From positions 62,001 through 126,000 of the forward strand of contig CAVOZI010000004.1 of assembly GCA_963700895.1 (NCBI GenBank): a DNA stretch of 64,000 nucleotides. Reading direction: 5' to 3'. The stretch is from Anderseniella sp963700895 (lineage in GTDB: Bacteria; Pseudomonadota; Alphaproteobacteria; Rhizobiales; Aestuariivirgaceae). The position numbers were made by a program, and so were the translations under genes. The notes beneath the pieces are model-generated. The model searched no databases. It was not told the DNA's origin and saw only the letters and a program-made list of their open reading frames with translations. This document shows positions 25,017 through 32,343 of this stretch, one piece after another (within the stretch, counting starts at the first letter, position 1; each line of letters begins with the position of its first letter).

Positions 25017-27548
25017 TCAGTCTACCCGCAGAACGCGGGCCGGGCTGGCCCTCAGCGCCGACCAGGTGGTGATCAGCCCGGCGGCTACGGTCACCACCAG
25101 CGCGATCAGCGCCGTGGCGGCGGCGGTGGCGAGGGAGAACTGCCACTCCAGCTGCATGATGAAGGTAATGATGGCCCACGCGCTCAATGATCCGGCCACG
25201 ATGGCGAAGGCGGCAGTGGCAAGCCCGAGGACGGCGTATTCAAGCACCAGAGAGCGCAGCAGCTGCGAGCGGGTGGCGCCATAGGTCTTGAGGATGACCG
25301 CATCGTAAATGCGGCCTGACAGGCCGGTCGCCAGCGCTCCGCCCAGCACCAGTATGCCGACCAGCAGGGTCATGGCATTGGCGCCGCGAATGGCGGCGAT
25401 GAGCTGGCTCATCAGCGTGTTGATGGCGTCGAGCGCGTCGCGCACCCGGATCGAGGTCACGGTCGGGTAGGGGCCGGATACTGCCTTCAGGATGGCCGGC
25501 TCTGCTTCCGGCGCTGCCTGTGCCGTGACCACGTACATGTGCGGTGCGCCTGCAAAGGTGTTGGGCGAGAACACCATGACGAAGTTGATCTGCAGCGAGC
25601 GCCAGTCCACCTCGCGGAAGTTGGCGACCTTGGCGGTGATCTCGCGGCCCAGCACGTTGACGGAGACGGTGTCGCCGATCTTCATGTCCAGACCCTCGGC
25701 AATGTCGGCGGAGAACGACACCAGCGGTTCGCCCGCATGGTCGGGCGCCCACCAGCTGCCCTGGCTCAGTTCAGCATTGTCGGGCATGGTGGCCGAATAA
25801 GTGATGCCGCGGTCGCCGCGCAAGGCCCAGGCGGCGTCGGGCGATACCTTGACTTCGGCAGACGGCACGCCGTTCACCTTGATGATGCGGCCGCGCAGCA
25901 TTGGCGCCGTGCCGACGCTGGAGGCGCCTGCCGTGCTCAGCGCGTCGGTGAAGCCGTCAGCCTCGGAGGAGTGCACGTCGAGGAAAAAGAACGCAGGCGC
26001 ACGGTCCGGCAGGTTGTCGCGCAGTTCCTTGGACACGTTGGTGTCGATCAGCGCCAATGTGACGAACAGCGTCAGGCCGAGTCCAAGCGACATGACCACG
26101 GACGGCGTTGGCGTTCCGGGCCGGTGCAGGTTGGCGATGGCGAGCCGGGCAGTCGCAGAGCGCGCGTGCTTCGCCCTGGCGGCCAGCCACATCAGCAGCC
26201 GGGCCAGGCCGGCCAGGATGATGAAGCTGGTGATGATGCCACCGGCATAGCCCCAGGTGACTCGCGGGTCCGGGAACGCGGAGTAGGTAAGCGCGAAGAT
26301 GCCGCCAAGAGCCGCGGCGATGACGGCGAGGGTTCGCACGCCCGGCCATGCGGTGACGTGGGCGGTGAGGTCGCGGAACAGGGCGGAGGGCGGAATGCGG
26401 CCGGCGCGCACCAGCGGCCACACGGCAAAGGCCACGACGATCAGGTAGCCATACAGGGCGGCGCGCAGGACCGGCCACCATTCCGGTCCGGCCGAGACGG
26501 GCACTGGCAGGACGCTGGACAACAGCGCTCCGGCCAGCGGCGGGGTAACGAGACCCAAGGCAGCGCCGATGCCGATGCCCAGCGTTGCCACGATCAGCAC
26601 CTCGACGAAATAGGTCTGGAAAACGAGCCTTGCCGGCGCGCCGAGGCATTTCAGCGTGGCGATGTTCCTGGTCCGGCGTTCGAGGAACGCCTTGACCGCG
26701 TTGGCCACGCCGACACCGCCGACGATCAGCGCGGTGAGACCGACGAGCGACAGGAAGAAGGTCAACCGGTCGATGAAGCGGCGCACGCTGGGCGCAGCGT
26801 TTTCGCGCGAGCGCACCCGCCAGCCTTCATCCTGCAGCACGGGTCTTGCTTGCTCGATCAGGGTCTTGACCTGCGCGTCGCTGGTGGGTGGCGGCAGGGC
26901 GACGCGGTAGCGCCAGGTGATCAGGCTGCCGGGCCGGGCAAGGCCAGTGGCTTCCAGGTCGCGGTCCGAGATCATCAGCCGGGGCCCGAGCACGAAGCCG
27001 TCGGAAATGCGGTCGGGTTCTCTCAGGATGGCAGCGTTGATGGTGAATTCTTCGGTGCCGACGCGCAATGCATCACCCACTTTCAACCCCAACCGGTCGA
27101 GCAGCGATTGCTCCACCACCGTGCCGGGGCGGCCTTGCGCATCGCGGGCAAGCGCCTGGGTCAGCGCTATGGGCGGGGACAGTTCCAGCGTGCCGTAGAG
27201 CGGGTAGGCATCATCGGCGACCTTGGCCTCGACCAGCGCAGAAGCGCCGTCCGGCGCCGCCGCCATCGCCCGCAAGGTGGCCACGCGGCTGACCCGGCCG
27301 GCGGCCTCGATGAAGGCGCGTTGTTCCGGCGTGGGCTGATTGTGCAGCACCGAGAATTCGACGTCGCCGCCCATCAGCGACCGGCCCTCGTTGGCGATGC
27401 CGCGCTCCAGCGCCGCCGACAGCGCGCCGACGATGGCAATGGCCCCGACGCCGAGCACCAGACATGCGAGGAAGATGCGGAAACCCTGCAGGCCGGAGCG
27501 CAGCTCGCGCCGTGCAAGCCGGAAGGCAAGCGCCAGCGATGCGGTCAT
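25017..27548 (-). CDS. ABC transporter permease, YbbP-like (FtsX/MacB family)
   Basis: A permease of 843 residues with the doubled FtsX/MacB layout: one N-terminal membrane segment (IFLACLVLGVGAIAIVGAL), a large outer domain, three segments at about residues 250-375, a further central group at about 400-500, a second outer domain and three final segments. It resembles YbbP of Escherichia coli, whose substrate is unknown; a lipid or hydrophobic compound is often proposed. The ATG overlaps the stop of the upstream ATPase gene as ATGA, so the two are co-translated. The divergent neighbour is a TesA-like esterase, as in the tesA-ybbA-ybbP locus of Escherichia coli. Confidence 0.88.
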   Translation of the reverse strand: MTASLALAFRLARRELRSGLQGFRIFLACLVLGVGAIAIVGALSAALERGIANEGRSLMGGDVEFSVLHNQPTPEQRAFIEAAGRVSRVATLRAMAAAPDGASALVEAKVADDAYPLYGTLELSPPIALTQALARDAQGRPGTVVEQSLLDRLGLKVGDALRVGTEEFTINAAILREPDRISDGFVLGPRLMISDRDLEATGLARPGSLITWRYRVALPPPTSDAQVKTLIEQARPVLQDEGWRVRSRENAAPSVRRFIDRLTFFLSLVGLTALIVGGVGVANAVKAFLERRTRNIATLKCLGAPARLVFQTYFVEVLIVATLGIGIGAALGLVTPPLAGALLSSVLPVPVSAGPEWWPVLRAALYGYLIVVAFAVWPLVRAGRIPPSALFRDLTAHVTAWPGVRTLAVIAAALGGIFALTYSAFPDPRVTWGYAGGIITSFIILAGLARLLMWLAARAKHARSATARLAIANLHRPGTPTPSVVMSLGLGLTLFVTLALIDTNVSKELRDNLPDRAPAFFFLDVHSSEADGFTDALSTAGASSVGTAPMLRGRIIKVNGVPSAEVKVSPDAAWALRGDRGITYSATMPDNAELSQGSWWAPDHAGEPLVSFSADIAEGLDMKIGDTVSVNVLGREITAKVANFREVDWRSLQINFVMVFSPNTFAGAPHMYVVTAQAAPEAEPAILKAVSGPYPTVTSIRVRDALDAINTLMSQLIAAIRGANAMTLLVGILVLGGALATGLSGRIYDAVILKTYGATRSQLLRSLVLEYAVLGLATAAFAIVAGSLSAWAIITFIMQLEWQFSLATAAATALIALVVTVAAGLITTWSALRASPARVLRVD

Positions 27549-28282
27549 TGCGCGTCCCTCGAGTCAGAGTGAATCAGGCCATCGCGGATTTCCACCATGC
27601 GATTGCAGCGTGCGGCAAGGCCGGGGTCATGGGTGACCAGGACCAGCGTGGTGCCGCTGGTGCGCTGCAGCTCGAACAGCAGGTCCATGATGGTCTGGCC
27701 GGTTTCCTGGTCCAGGTTGCCGGTGGGTTCGTCGGCGAGGATGATTTTCGCCCCTGCGGCCAGCGCGCGGGCAATGGCGACGCGCTGCTGCTCGCCGCCG
27801 GACAACTGGCCGGGATAATGGTCGAGGCGGTGGCCAAGACCGACGCGCTCAAGCTGGGCGCGGGCCTCGCCGAAGGCATTGCGCGAGCCGCGGAACTCCA
27901 GTGGAACAGCGACGTTTTCCAGTGCCGTCATGGCCGGGATCAGGTGGAATGACTGGAACACGATGCCGATCTGGTCGCGGCGGAATTCAGCCAGCCGGTC
28001 CTCGTCGAGTTTGACCAGGTCATGACCGGCCACCGAAACCTTGCCGCCCGTGGCGCGTTCCAGACCCGAGATGACCATCAGCAGCGTGGTCTTGCCCGAG
28101 CCGGACGGTCCGACGATCGATACCGCCTCGCCCTGATCGATGGAGAGGTCCACGCCCTTGAGAATGTCCACCGGTCCGGCGCGTGATGGCAGGGTGACTT
28201 CAAGCCCTTCCAGGTTGATGACGATTTTCCTGCCTGCTTGCGGTTGGCTCGAAGTGGCAGCGGCAGGGGCGCGGGCGTCCAT
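27545..28282 (-). CDS. ABC transporter ATP-binding protein, YbbA-like
   Basis: ATPase of 245 residues pairing with the YbbP-like permease. Walker A is VGPSGSGKTTLLMVISG, the signature LSGGEQQRVAIARALA, and Walker B KIILADEPTGNLDQETG. The block GIVFQSFHLIPAMTALENVA places it in the MacB/LolD/YbbA subgroup. I chose ATG 28282 (MDARAPAAATS); the frame extends farther upstream without conserved residues. It shares an ATGA overlap with the permease and starts 111 bases from the divergent esterase gene. Confidence 0.9.
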   Translation of the reverse strand: MDARAPAAATSSQPQAGRKIVINLEGLEVTLPSRAGPVDILKGVDLSIDQGEAVSIVGPSGSGKTTLLMVISGLERATGGKVSVAGHDLVKLDEDRLAEFRRDQIGIVFQSFHLIPAMTALENVAVPLEFRGSRNAFGEARAQLERVGLGHRLDHYPGQLSGGEQQRVAIARALAAGAKIILADEPTGNLDQETGQTIMDLLFELQRTSGTTLVLVTHDPGLAARCNRMVEIRDGLIHSDSRDAQ

Positions 28283-28393
28283 GATCGGTGAGGTCCTGTG
28301 AGCGGCTTTGTTGAAGGGGCCGGGCGGGTTGCCGTGGCCTGTTGGGCTTTCTATGTAGGTGAACGACGCAGTCAATCAAAGGTTTCCGGCGCG

Positions 28394-29029
28394 ATGAGAC
28401 GATTTTCCGTATTGCTGGTGGTGCTCGCCAGCCTTGCCGGCCTGCTGGCCGCACCGGTGGCTGCCGGTCAGCCATTCACCGTGGTGGCGCTGGGCGACAG
28501 CCTGAGCGCGGGCTATGGCCTGGGCTCAGGCGACGGTTTCACCGACCGGCTGGAAGCACGGTTGAAGGCTGACGGTTTCAACGTGACCGTGGTCAATGCC
28601 GGGGTATCGGGTGACACCACCAAGGGCGGCCTGGCACGGCTCGACTGGTCGGTGCCCGATGACACGTCGCTGGTGATCCTCGAACTTGGCGCCAATGATG
28701 CGTTGCGCGGCATTGCACCCGCCGAGACCCGCGCCAACCTGGATGCGATGCTGGCCCGGCTCAAGGAGCGCAGCATTCCGGTGCTGCTGGCCGGCATGAT
28801 CGCGCCGCCCAACATGGGCGAGGACTATGGCCGCCAGTTCAACGCGATTTACGCGGAACTTGCGCAAAAGCACGAGGTGGCGCTTTACCCGTTCTTCCTC
28901 GACGGCGTGGCGGGCGAGGCCAGGCTCAACCTGGCCGACGGCATGCATCCCAACGCCGAGGGCATCGGGGTGATCGTTGAGCGCATCGCGCCGCAGGTGG
29001 GCCAGATGTTGTCCGCGATGGAGCCGTAA
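28394..29029 (+). CDS. GDSL arylesterase / lysophospholipase, TesA-like
   Basis: Periplasmic SGNH hydrolase of 211 residues. A signal peptide (RRFSVLLVVLASLAGLLAAPVAAG) is followed by the catalytic serine block VVALGDSLSAGYGLGSGDGF, the oxyanion Gly and Asn in NAGVSGDTTKGG and LELGANDALRG, and the C-terminal DGMHPNAEG with catalytic Asp and His. The fold acts on short esters, thioesters or lysophospholipids; the natural substrate is unknown. ATG 28394 gives the best signal peptide. It is divergent from the YbbA/YbbP pair, a conserved arrangement. Confidence 0.9.
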   Translation: MRRFSVLLVVLASLAGLLAAPVAAGQPFTVVALGDSLSAGYGLGSGDGFTDRLEARLKADGFNVTVVNAGVSGDTTKGGLARLDWSVPDDTSLVILELGANDALRGIAPAETRANLDAMLARLKERSIPVLLAGMIAPPNMGEDYGRQFNAIYAELAQKHEVALYPFFLDGVAGEARLNLADGMHPNAEGIGVIVERIAPQVGQMLSAMEP

Positions 29030-29143
29030 CGGCGTCACATTGTCTTTTTGTCGTCATGTCTTGTGATCGTCATGCATCGGCGTTTAGCCTTGATGAAGCG
29101 ATCTGATTCGCTGCTTCGCTGACCAGACGGGAGGGCCATAAGG

Positions 29144-29689
29144 ATGCCTCGACTGTTTACCGGCGTGGAACTGCCACCGGATGTGGCGCTCGACTTGTCC
29201 ATCATGCGCGGCGGCATTGAAGGCGCGCGCTGGATCGATCCCGAAAGCTATCACGTGACCTTGCGGTTCGTGGGCGACATTCCCGACCGCATGGCGCATG
29301 AACTGTCCGACGAACTTGGCCGGGTGATTGCCATGCCGCCGTTCACCATATCGCTGGCGGGCATGGGCATATTCGGTTCGAAGAAGCCGCATTCGCTTTA
29401 TGTCAGGGTCGAGGAATGTCCTGACCTGAGGCGGCTGCAGGCCATGCACGAGCGGGTGTGCCAGTCGCTGGGTCTGCCGCCGGAACCGCGCAAGTTCACC
29501 CCGCACGTGACGCTGGCCCGGTTGAGGCAGGCCGACCGCCGCCAGGCAATGGGCTTTGCCCACAGCCACAACCTGTACCGCTCGCGCAGCTTCGAGGTGA
29601 GCAGCTTCGTGCTGTTTTCATCGCGGGCATCGCGCGGCGGCGGGCCCTATGGCCGCGAAGAGGTCTATCCGCTGGCCCGGGCAATGTGA
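29144..29689 (+). CDS. thpR: RNA 2',3'-cyclic phosphodiesterase
   Basis: Member of the 2H phosphoesterase family that opens 2',3'-cyclic phosphates on RNA. The two catalytic HxT motifs are clear: HVTLRFVGDI near residue 37 and HVTLARLRQA near residue 125. The start MPRLFTGVELPPDVA and the length of 181 residues match ThpR, formerly called 2'-5' RNA ligase. ATG 29144 has a purine-rich ribosome site. It follows the esterase gene by about 115 bases. Its 3' end overlaps by 25 bases the 3' end of the phosphatase gene on the other strand. Confidence 0.92.
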   Translation: MPRLFTGVELPPDVALDLSIMRGGIEGARWIDPESYHVTLRFVGDIPDRMAHELSDELGRVIAMPPFTISLAGMGIFGSKKPHSLYVRVEECPDLRRLQAMHERVCQSLGLPPEPRKFTPHVTLARLRQADRRQAMGFAHSHNLYRSRSFEVSSFVLFSSRASRGGGPYGREEVYPLARAM

Positions 29690-30135
29690 GCGGCAAGGCC
29701 GCGCGCAGCCAGTTCGATCAGGTCGAGGGCGTGTTCGAACCCCTCCTCGCCGCCGTAATAGGGGTCTGGCACCTCGCGCACCGGCACTTCACCGGCAAAA
29801 TCCATGAACAGGTGGACGCGGCCCGGCGCGCCGTGCGGCTGCATGGCCTTCAGCCGGGCGAAGTTCTGGCCGTCCATGGCCAGCAGCATGTCGAAGCGGT
29901 GAAAGTCTTCGTCTTCCACCTGCCGGGCGCGCTGACCGGCGATGTCGATGTCGCGCATCAACGCCGCCTTTACCGCACGCGGATCGGGCGGGCCACCGGC
30001 GTGCCAGCCACTGGTACCGGCACTGTCCGTGACGACGTGGGCAAGCCCTGCAGCGTCAAGCGCTTTTCGTACGGCACCTTCGGCCATTGGCGAGCGGCAG
30101 ATATTTCCGAGGCAGACGAGCAGGACAGACTTCAT
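29665..30135 (-). CDS. Low-molecular-weight protein-tyrosine phosphatase
   Basis: Phosphatase of 156 residues. The P-loop CLGNICRS at residues 8-15 carries nucleophile Cys8 and Arg14, and the general acid lies in VREVPDPYYGGEEGFEHALD near the C-terminus. DSAGTSGWHAGGPPDPRAV is the usual second block. Such enzymes act on phosphotyrosine, and in some bacteria on polysaccharide regulators; the target is unknown here. The gene converges with thpR and is divergent from phhB, with starts about 60 bases apart. Confidence 0.92.
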   Translation of the reverse strand: MKSVLLVCLGNICRSPMAEGAVRKALDAAGLAHVVTDSAGTSGWHAGGPPDPRAVKAALMRDIDIAGQRARQVEDEDFHRFDMLLAMDGQNFARLKAMQPHGAPGRVHLFMDFAGEVPVREVPDPYYGGEEGFEHALDLIELAARGLAAHIARASG

Positions 30136-30196
30136 CGGTTGGAACGCCGGGCGCAGGTTGGACGTTGACGGGTCAAGACACGGGAGATCATCAGCA

Positions 30197-30490
30197 ATGG
30201 CGGAAAAACTTCAAGGCCCGGCAAGGGTCCAGCAACTGTCCGAACTCGATGGATGGCAGGAAGTGGACGGCCGAGACGCCATCCACAAGACCTTCACCTT
30301 CAGGAACTTCAATCAGGCGTTCGGTTTCATGTCGCGGGTGGCGATGCAGGTGGAGAAACTCGACCATCATCCGGAGTGGTTCAACGTCTACAAGACCGTC
30401 GAGGTAACGCTGTCGACCCACGATGCCGGCGGCGTCACCGATCTCGACATCAAGCTTGCGCGCTTCATGGACAAGGCCGCGGGGACTTGA
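30197..30490 (+). CDS. phhB: 4a-hydroxytetrahydrobiopterin dehydratase (PhhB/DCoH)
   Basis: Pterin-4a-carbinolamine dehydratase of 97 residues, recycling the pterin used by phenylalanine hydroxylase; in bacteria without that enzyme it serves other pterin or molybdopterin needs. The central motif EKLDHHPEWFNVYKTVEVTL contains the catalytic histidines. The C-terminal VTDLDIKLARFMDKAA completes the fold. ATG 30197 is chosen since it fits the family length; longer starts overlap the divergent phosphatase gene. A long hairpin (AGCGTCATC with GATGACGCT, 30492-30537) follows the stop directly but has no T run. Confidence 0.92.
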   Translation: MAEKLQGPARVQQLSELDGWQEVDGRDAIHKTFTFRNFNQAFGFMSRVAMQVEKLDHHPEWFNVYKTVEVTLSTHDAGGVTDLDIKLARFMDKAAGT

Positions 30491-30632
30491 CAGCGTCATC
30501 TTGCCGGTCCTTGCTTCTGCTCCGGCCGGATGACGCTTAACCTAACCGAAGTGTAATCTTGAGTGTCCTTGTCAGCTTTGGCGTTTACCCCCATATTCCG
30601 CATCGTCATCAATCCTACTAGGGAGTTTTTCA

Positions 30633-31358
30633 ATGGCAGACCTCCGTTACCAGTCTTCTGCGCCGGCCAGCACCCGCGCTGCGGAGATTGATCAGGGCCT
30701 GCGCTCGTACATGCTGGGCGTTTATAACTACATGGCGCTTGGCGTGGCCGCGACGGCCATCATCACCCTGTTCGTGGCCTCCATGCCGGCGCTGCTCGCA
30801 GTGGCGTTCTCGCTGAAGTGGGTGTTCTTCATCGGCATCCTCGGCATGGGCTTCCTGGCCCCGCGAATGATCTTCTCGAACAGCACCCTGGCCGCGCAGG
30901 GCGCGTTCTGGGGCTACTGCGCGCTCTGGGGCTTCGGCATCGCGCCAATCGTTGGCGCCTACATGGCGGTTGATCCCGGCATGGTTGCACGTGCCTTCTT
31001 TATCGCGGCTGCAACGTTCGGCGCCACCAGCCTGGCCGGTTACGTGACCAAGCGCAACCTGTCGGCTTTTGGCACCTTCTTCATGATCGCCACCATCGGC
31101 ATCATCATTGCCATGCTGGTGAATGTGTTCCTGGTGCAGTCGAGCATGATGAGCCTGATCGTCTCGTGTGTGACGGTCCTGCTGTTCGCGGGCATCACTG
31201 CCTACGAAACGCAGATGATCAAGGAAATGTACGTGGAAGGCGACGGCACGGCCGTGGCCCGCTCGAAGTCGATCTTCGGCGCGTTCATGCTGTATGGCAG
31301 CTTCGTCACGCTGTTCATCCACATCCTGAACATCCTCGGCATCATGCGCTCCGAGTAA
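30633..31358 (+). CDS. Bax inhibitor-1/YccA family membrane protein
   Basis: An integral membrane protein of 241 residues with seven predicted segments, for example YMALGVAATAIITLFVASMP and VFFIGILGMGFLAP. The conserved ending is LFAGITAYETQMIKEMY, followed by AFMLYGSFVTLFIHILNILG, a hallmark of the BI-1/TMBIM family. Members act as pH-sensitive calcium leak channels or as modulators of FtsH proteolysis; the bacterial role is not settled. It is a single transcription unit: about 140 bases of upstream gap and a strong terminator after the stop. Confidence 0.9.
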   Translation: MADLRYQSSAPASTRAAEIDQGLRSYMLGVYNYMALGVAATAIITLFVASMPALLAVAFSLKWVFFIGILGMGFLAPRMIFSNSTLAAQGAFWGYCALWGFGIAPIVGAYMAVDPGMVARAFFIAAATFGATSLAGYVTKRNLSAFGTFFMIATIGIIIAMLVNVFLVQSSMMSLIVSCVTVLLFAGITAYETQMIKEMYVEGDGTAVARSKSIFGAFMLYGSFVTLFIHILNILGIMRSE

Positions 31359-31399
31359 GTTCTCCAGCAGCGTTTTCCGCTGCGGCTCACAGCCTGAAG

Positions 31400-31436
31400 C
31401 CCTCGCGGAACATGATCCTTCCGCGAGGGTTTTTTT
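31400..31436 (+). terminator. Rho-independent terminator
   Basis: An 11-base perfect stem (CCCTCGCGGAA with TTCCGCGAGGG) around an 8-base loop, followed directly by seven T. It lies about 40 bases after the Bax-inhibitor-1 gene, which it clearly ends, and lies just beyond the 3' end of the convergent DUF2794 gene. Confidence 0.92.
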
Positions 31437-31452
31437 CATGCCTGCAGCGATT

Positions 31453-31857
31453 TCAGGCAACGACCAGCTTGGGCTTTTTCAGCAGCACCTTGAGCACCTG
31501 CGCCAGGTCGTGGCCGCGGCGCAGGATCTGCCCGCCGGCGGTGATAACGGTGTAGGCGCCCTGCTTGCGGGCGAGCTTCGGGTTCTTCTCGATGCGGTAG
31601 AGCGGCAGTTCCGAACTGCGCCGGTAGACGGCGAACACCGCCCTCTCGCGGTTGAAGTCCATGGCGTAGTCGCGCCATTCCCCCGCGGCGACCTTGGTGC
31701 CATAGAGATGCAGGATGGTGGCGAGTTCGGTGCGGTTGAAGACCACCTGAACGGGAGCGGCCGCAGCAGACTGGCGGGAGGCATCTGGTTGGGCCCCACT
31801 GCTCTCGTGCGGTGCCGCACGCGCGCGCAGGGCGACAATCTCCGGTTCTTCGCTCAC
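31453..31857 (-). CDS. DUF2794 family protein
   Basis: A soluble protein of 134 residues. The first 35 residues are low-complexity, rich in Ala, Ser and Gln. The conserved part starts with VQVVFNRTELATILHLYGT, then GEWRDYAMDFNRERAVFAVY and LYRIEKNPKLARKQGAYTV, matching DUF2794, found in alphaproteobacteria and without a known function. There are no membrane segments and no metal or nucleotide motifs. The high content of basic and aromatic residues near the C-terminus could suit nucleic-acid binding, but that is speculation. It converges with the Bax-inhibitor-1 gene. Confidence 0.78.
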   Translation of the reverse strand: MSEEPEIVALRARAAPHESSGAQPDASRQSAAAAPVQVVFNRTELATILHLYGTKVAAGEWRDYAMDFNRERAVFAVYRRSSELPLYRIEKNPKLARKQGAYTVITAGGQILRRGHDLAQVLKVLLKKPKLVVA

Positions 31858-32039
31858 TCGCTGCTTCCGGTTGCATGCTCGACTAAGGCTGTCATCTTGA
31901 CGTCATTTTCAAGCGAGTTCAACCCTGCGGTCCGGTCCGAACAAGGATTGATGACGTTGTGTCCGAATTAACCAAGATGCCCCTTTTCAGCCACGTTTCG
32001 TTCAAAGAATTGTCCGGAACCGGATGCATCATCTGATCG

Positions 32040-32230
32040 TTGCCTCAAGGTCCGGCTCTGAATCGTTTCGGATATCTCAGCCCCCCAGCCCCCCGTGGCG
32101 AATCTGGAGCCGGACCTCTTTTCTGTCAGTGAGTGTGTGAGTTGCGGTGTACTTGCCGGCATCCAGTCGATGGCAAGACCTTAGTCAACCTGGTATCCGG
32201 CGGACCTCGCGAGGCCGCCGTTTTCTTTTG
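32040..32230 (+). ncRNA. Candidate structured small RNA upstream of htpG
   Basis: No open reading frame of note lies in the 485-base gap 31858-32343, but it holds three hairpins in series. The first has a perfect 11-base stem (AGGTCCGGCTC 32048-32058 with GAGCCGGACCT 32107-32117) around a 48-base loop with two C6 runs. The second is at about 32152-32178 (CTTGC...GCAAG with an inner CATC/GATG pair). The third is a terminator at 32198-32230. htpG has its own promoter after that terminator, so the upstream transcript would be separate. I see no match to tRNA, 6S, SRP or tmRNA. The 5' end is not defined and I see no clear promoter. Confidence 0.4.
32198..32230 (+). terminator. Rho-independent terminator before htpG
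   Basis: Stem CGGCGG-A-CCTC paired with GAGG-CCGCCG around a 2-base centre, so the closed loop is probably larger, followed by TTTTCTTTT. It precedes the htpG promoter by 30 bases and reads on the plus strand, although no plus-strand protein gene lies upstream after the terminator at 31.4 kb. Confidence 0.75.
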
Positions 32231-32259
32231 CCGCCAGTGCATCGAATGCGGGCCTACCA

Positions 32260-32288
32260 CTTGATCTGGCGGCGTAATTTCCCAATAT
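32260..32288 (+). promoter_or_regulatory. Putative heat-shock (RpoH) promoter of htpG
   Basis: CTTGAT at 32260-32265 and CCCAATAT at 32281-32288 with a 15-base spacer. This resembles sigma-32 promoters (CTTGAA, spacer of 13-17, CCCCAT-T), and lies 55 bases before the htpG start, as expected for a heat-shock chaperone. Confidence 0.65.
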
Positions 32289-32343
32289 CCGGTGAACTCG
32301 AATCAAACCTGCCTGTTTCGGGCCGTTGAGGAGTTCAGCATCC

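Noticed and set aside
25539..27572. A 677-codon plus-strand open frame
   Set aside because: Antisense to the YbbP-like permease; the translation is Arg/Gly/Gln/His-rich without any domain.
30492..30537. Terminator after phhB
   Set aside because: A good 9-base stem exists, but the loop is long and no T run follows on either strand, so I only note it under phhB.
32040..32230. tRNA, 6S RNA, tmRNA or riboswitch upstream of htpG
   Set aside because: No tRNA arms, no tmRNA tag reading frame, no 6S-type long bubble, and no known aptamer sequence; kept only as an unassigned structured RNA.
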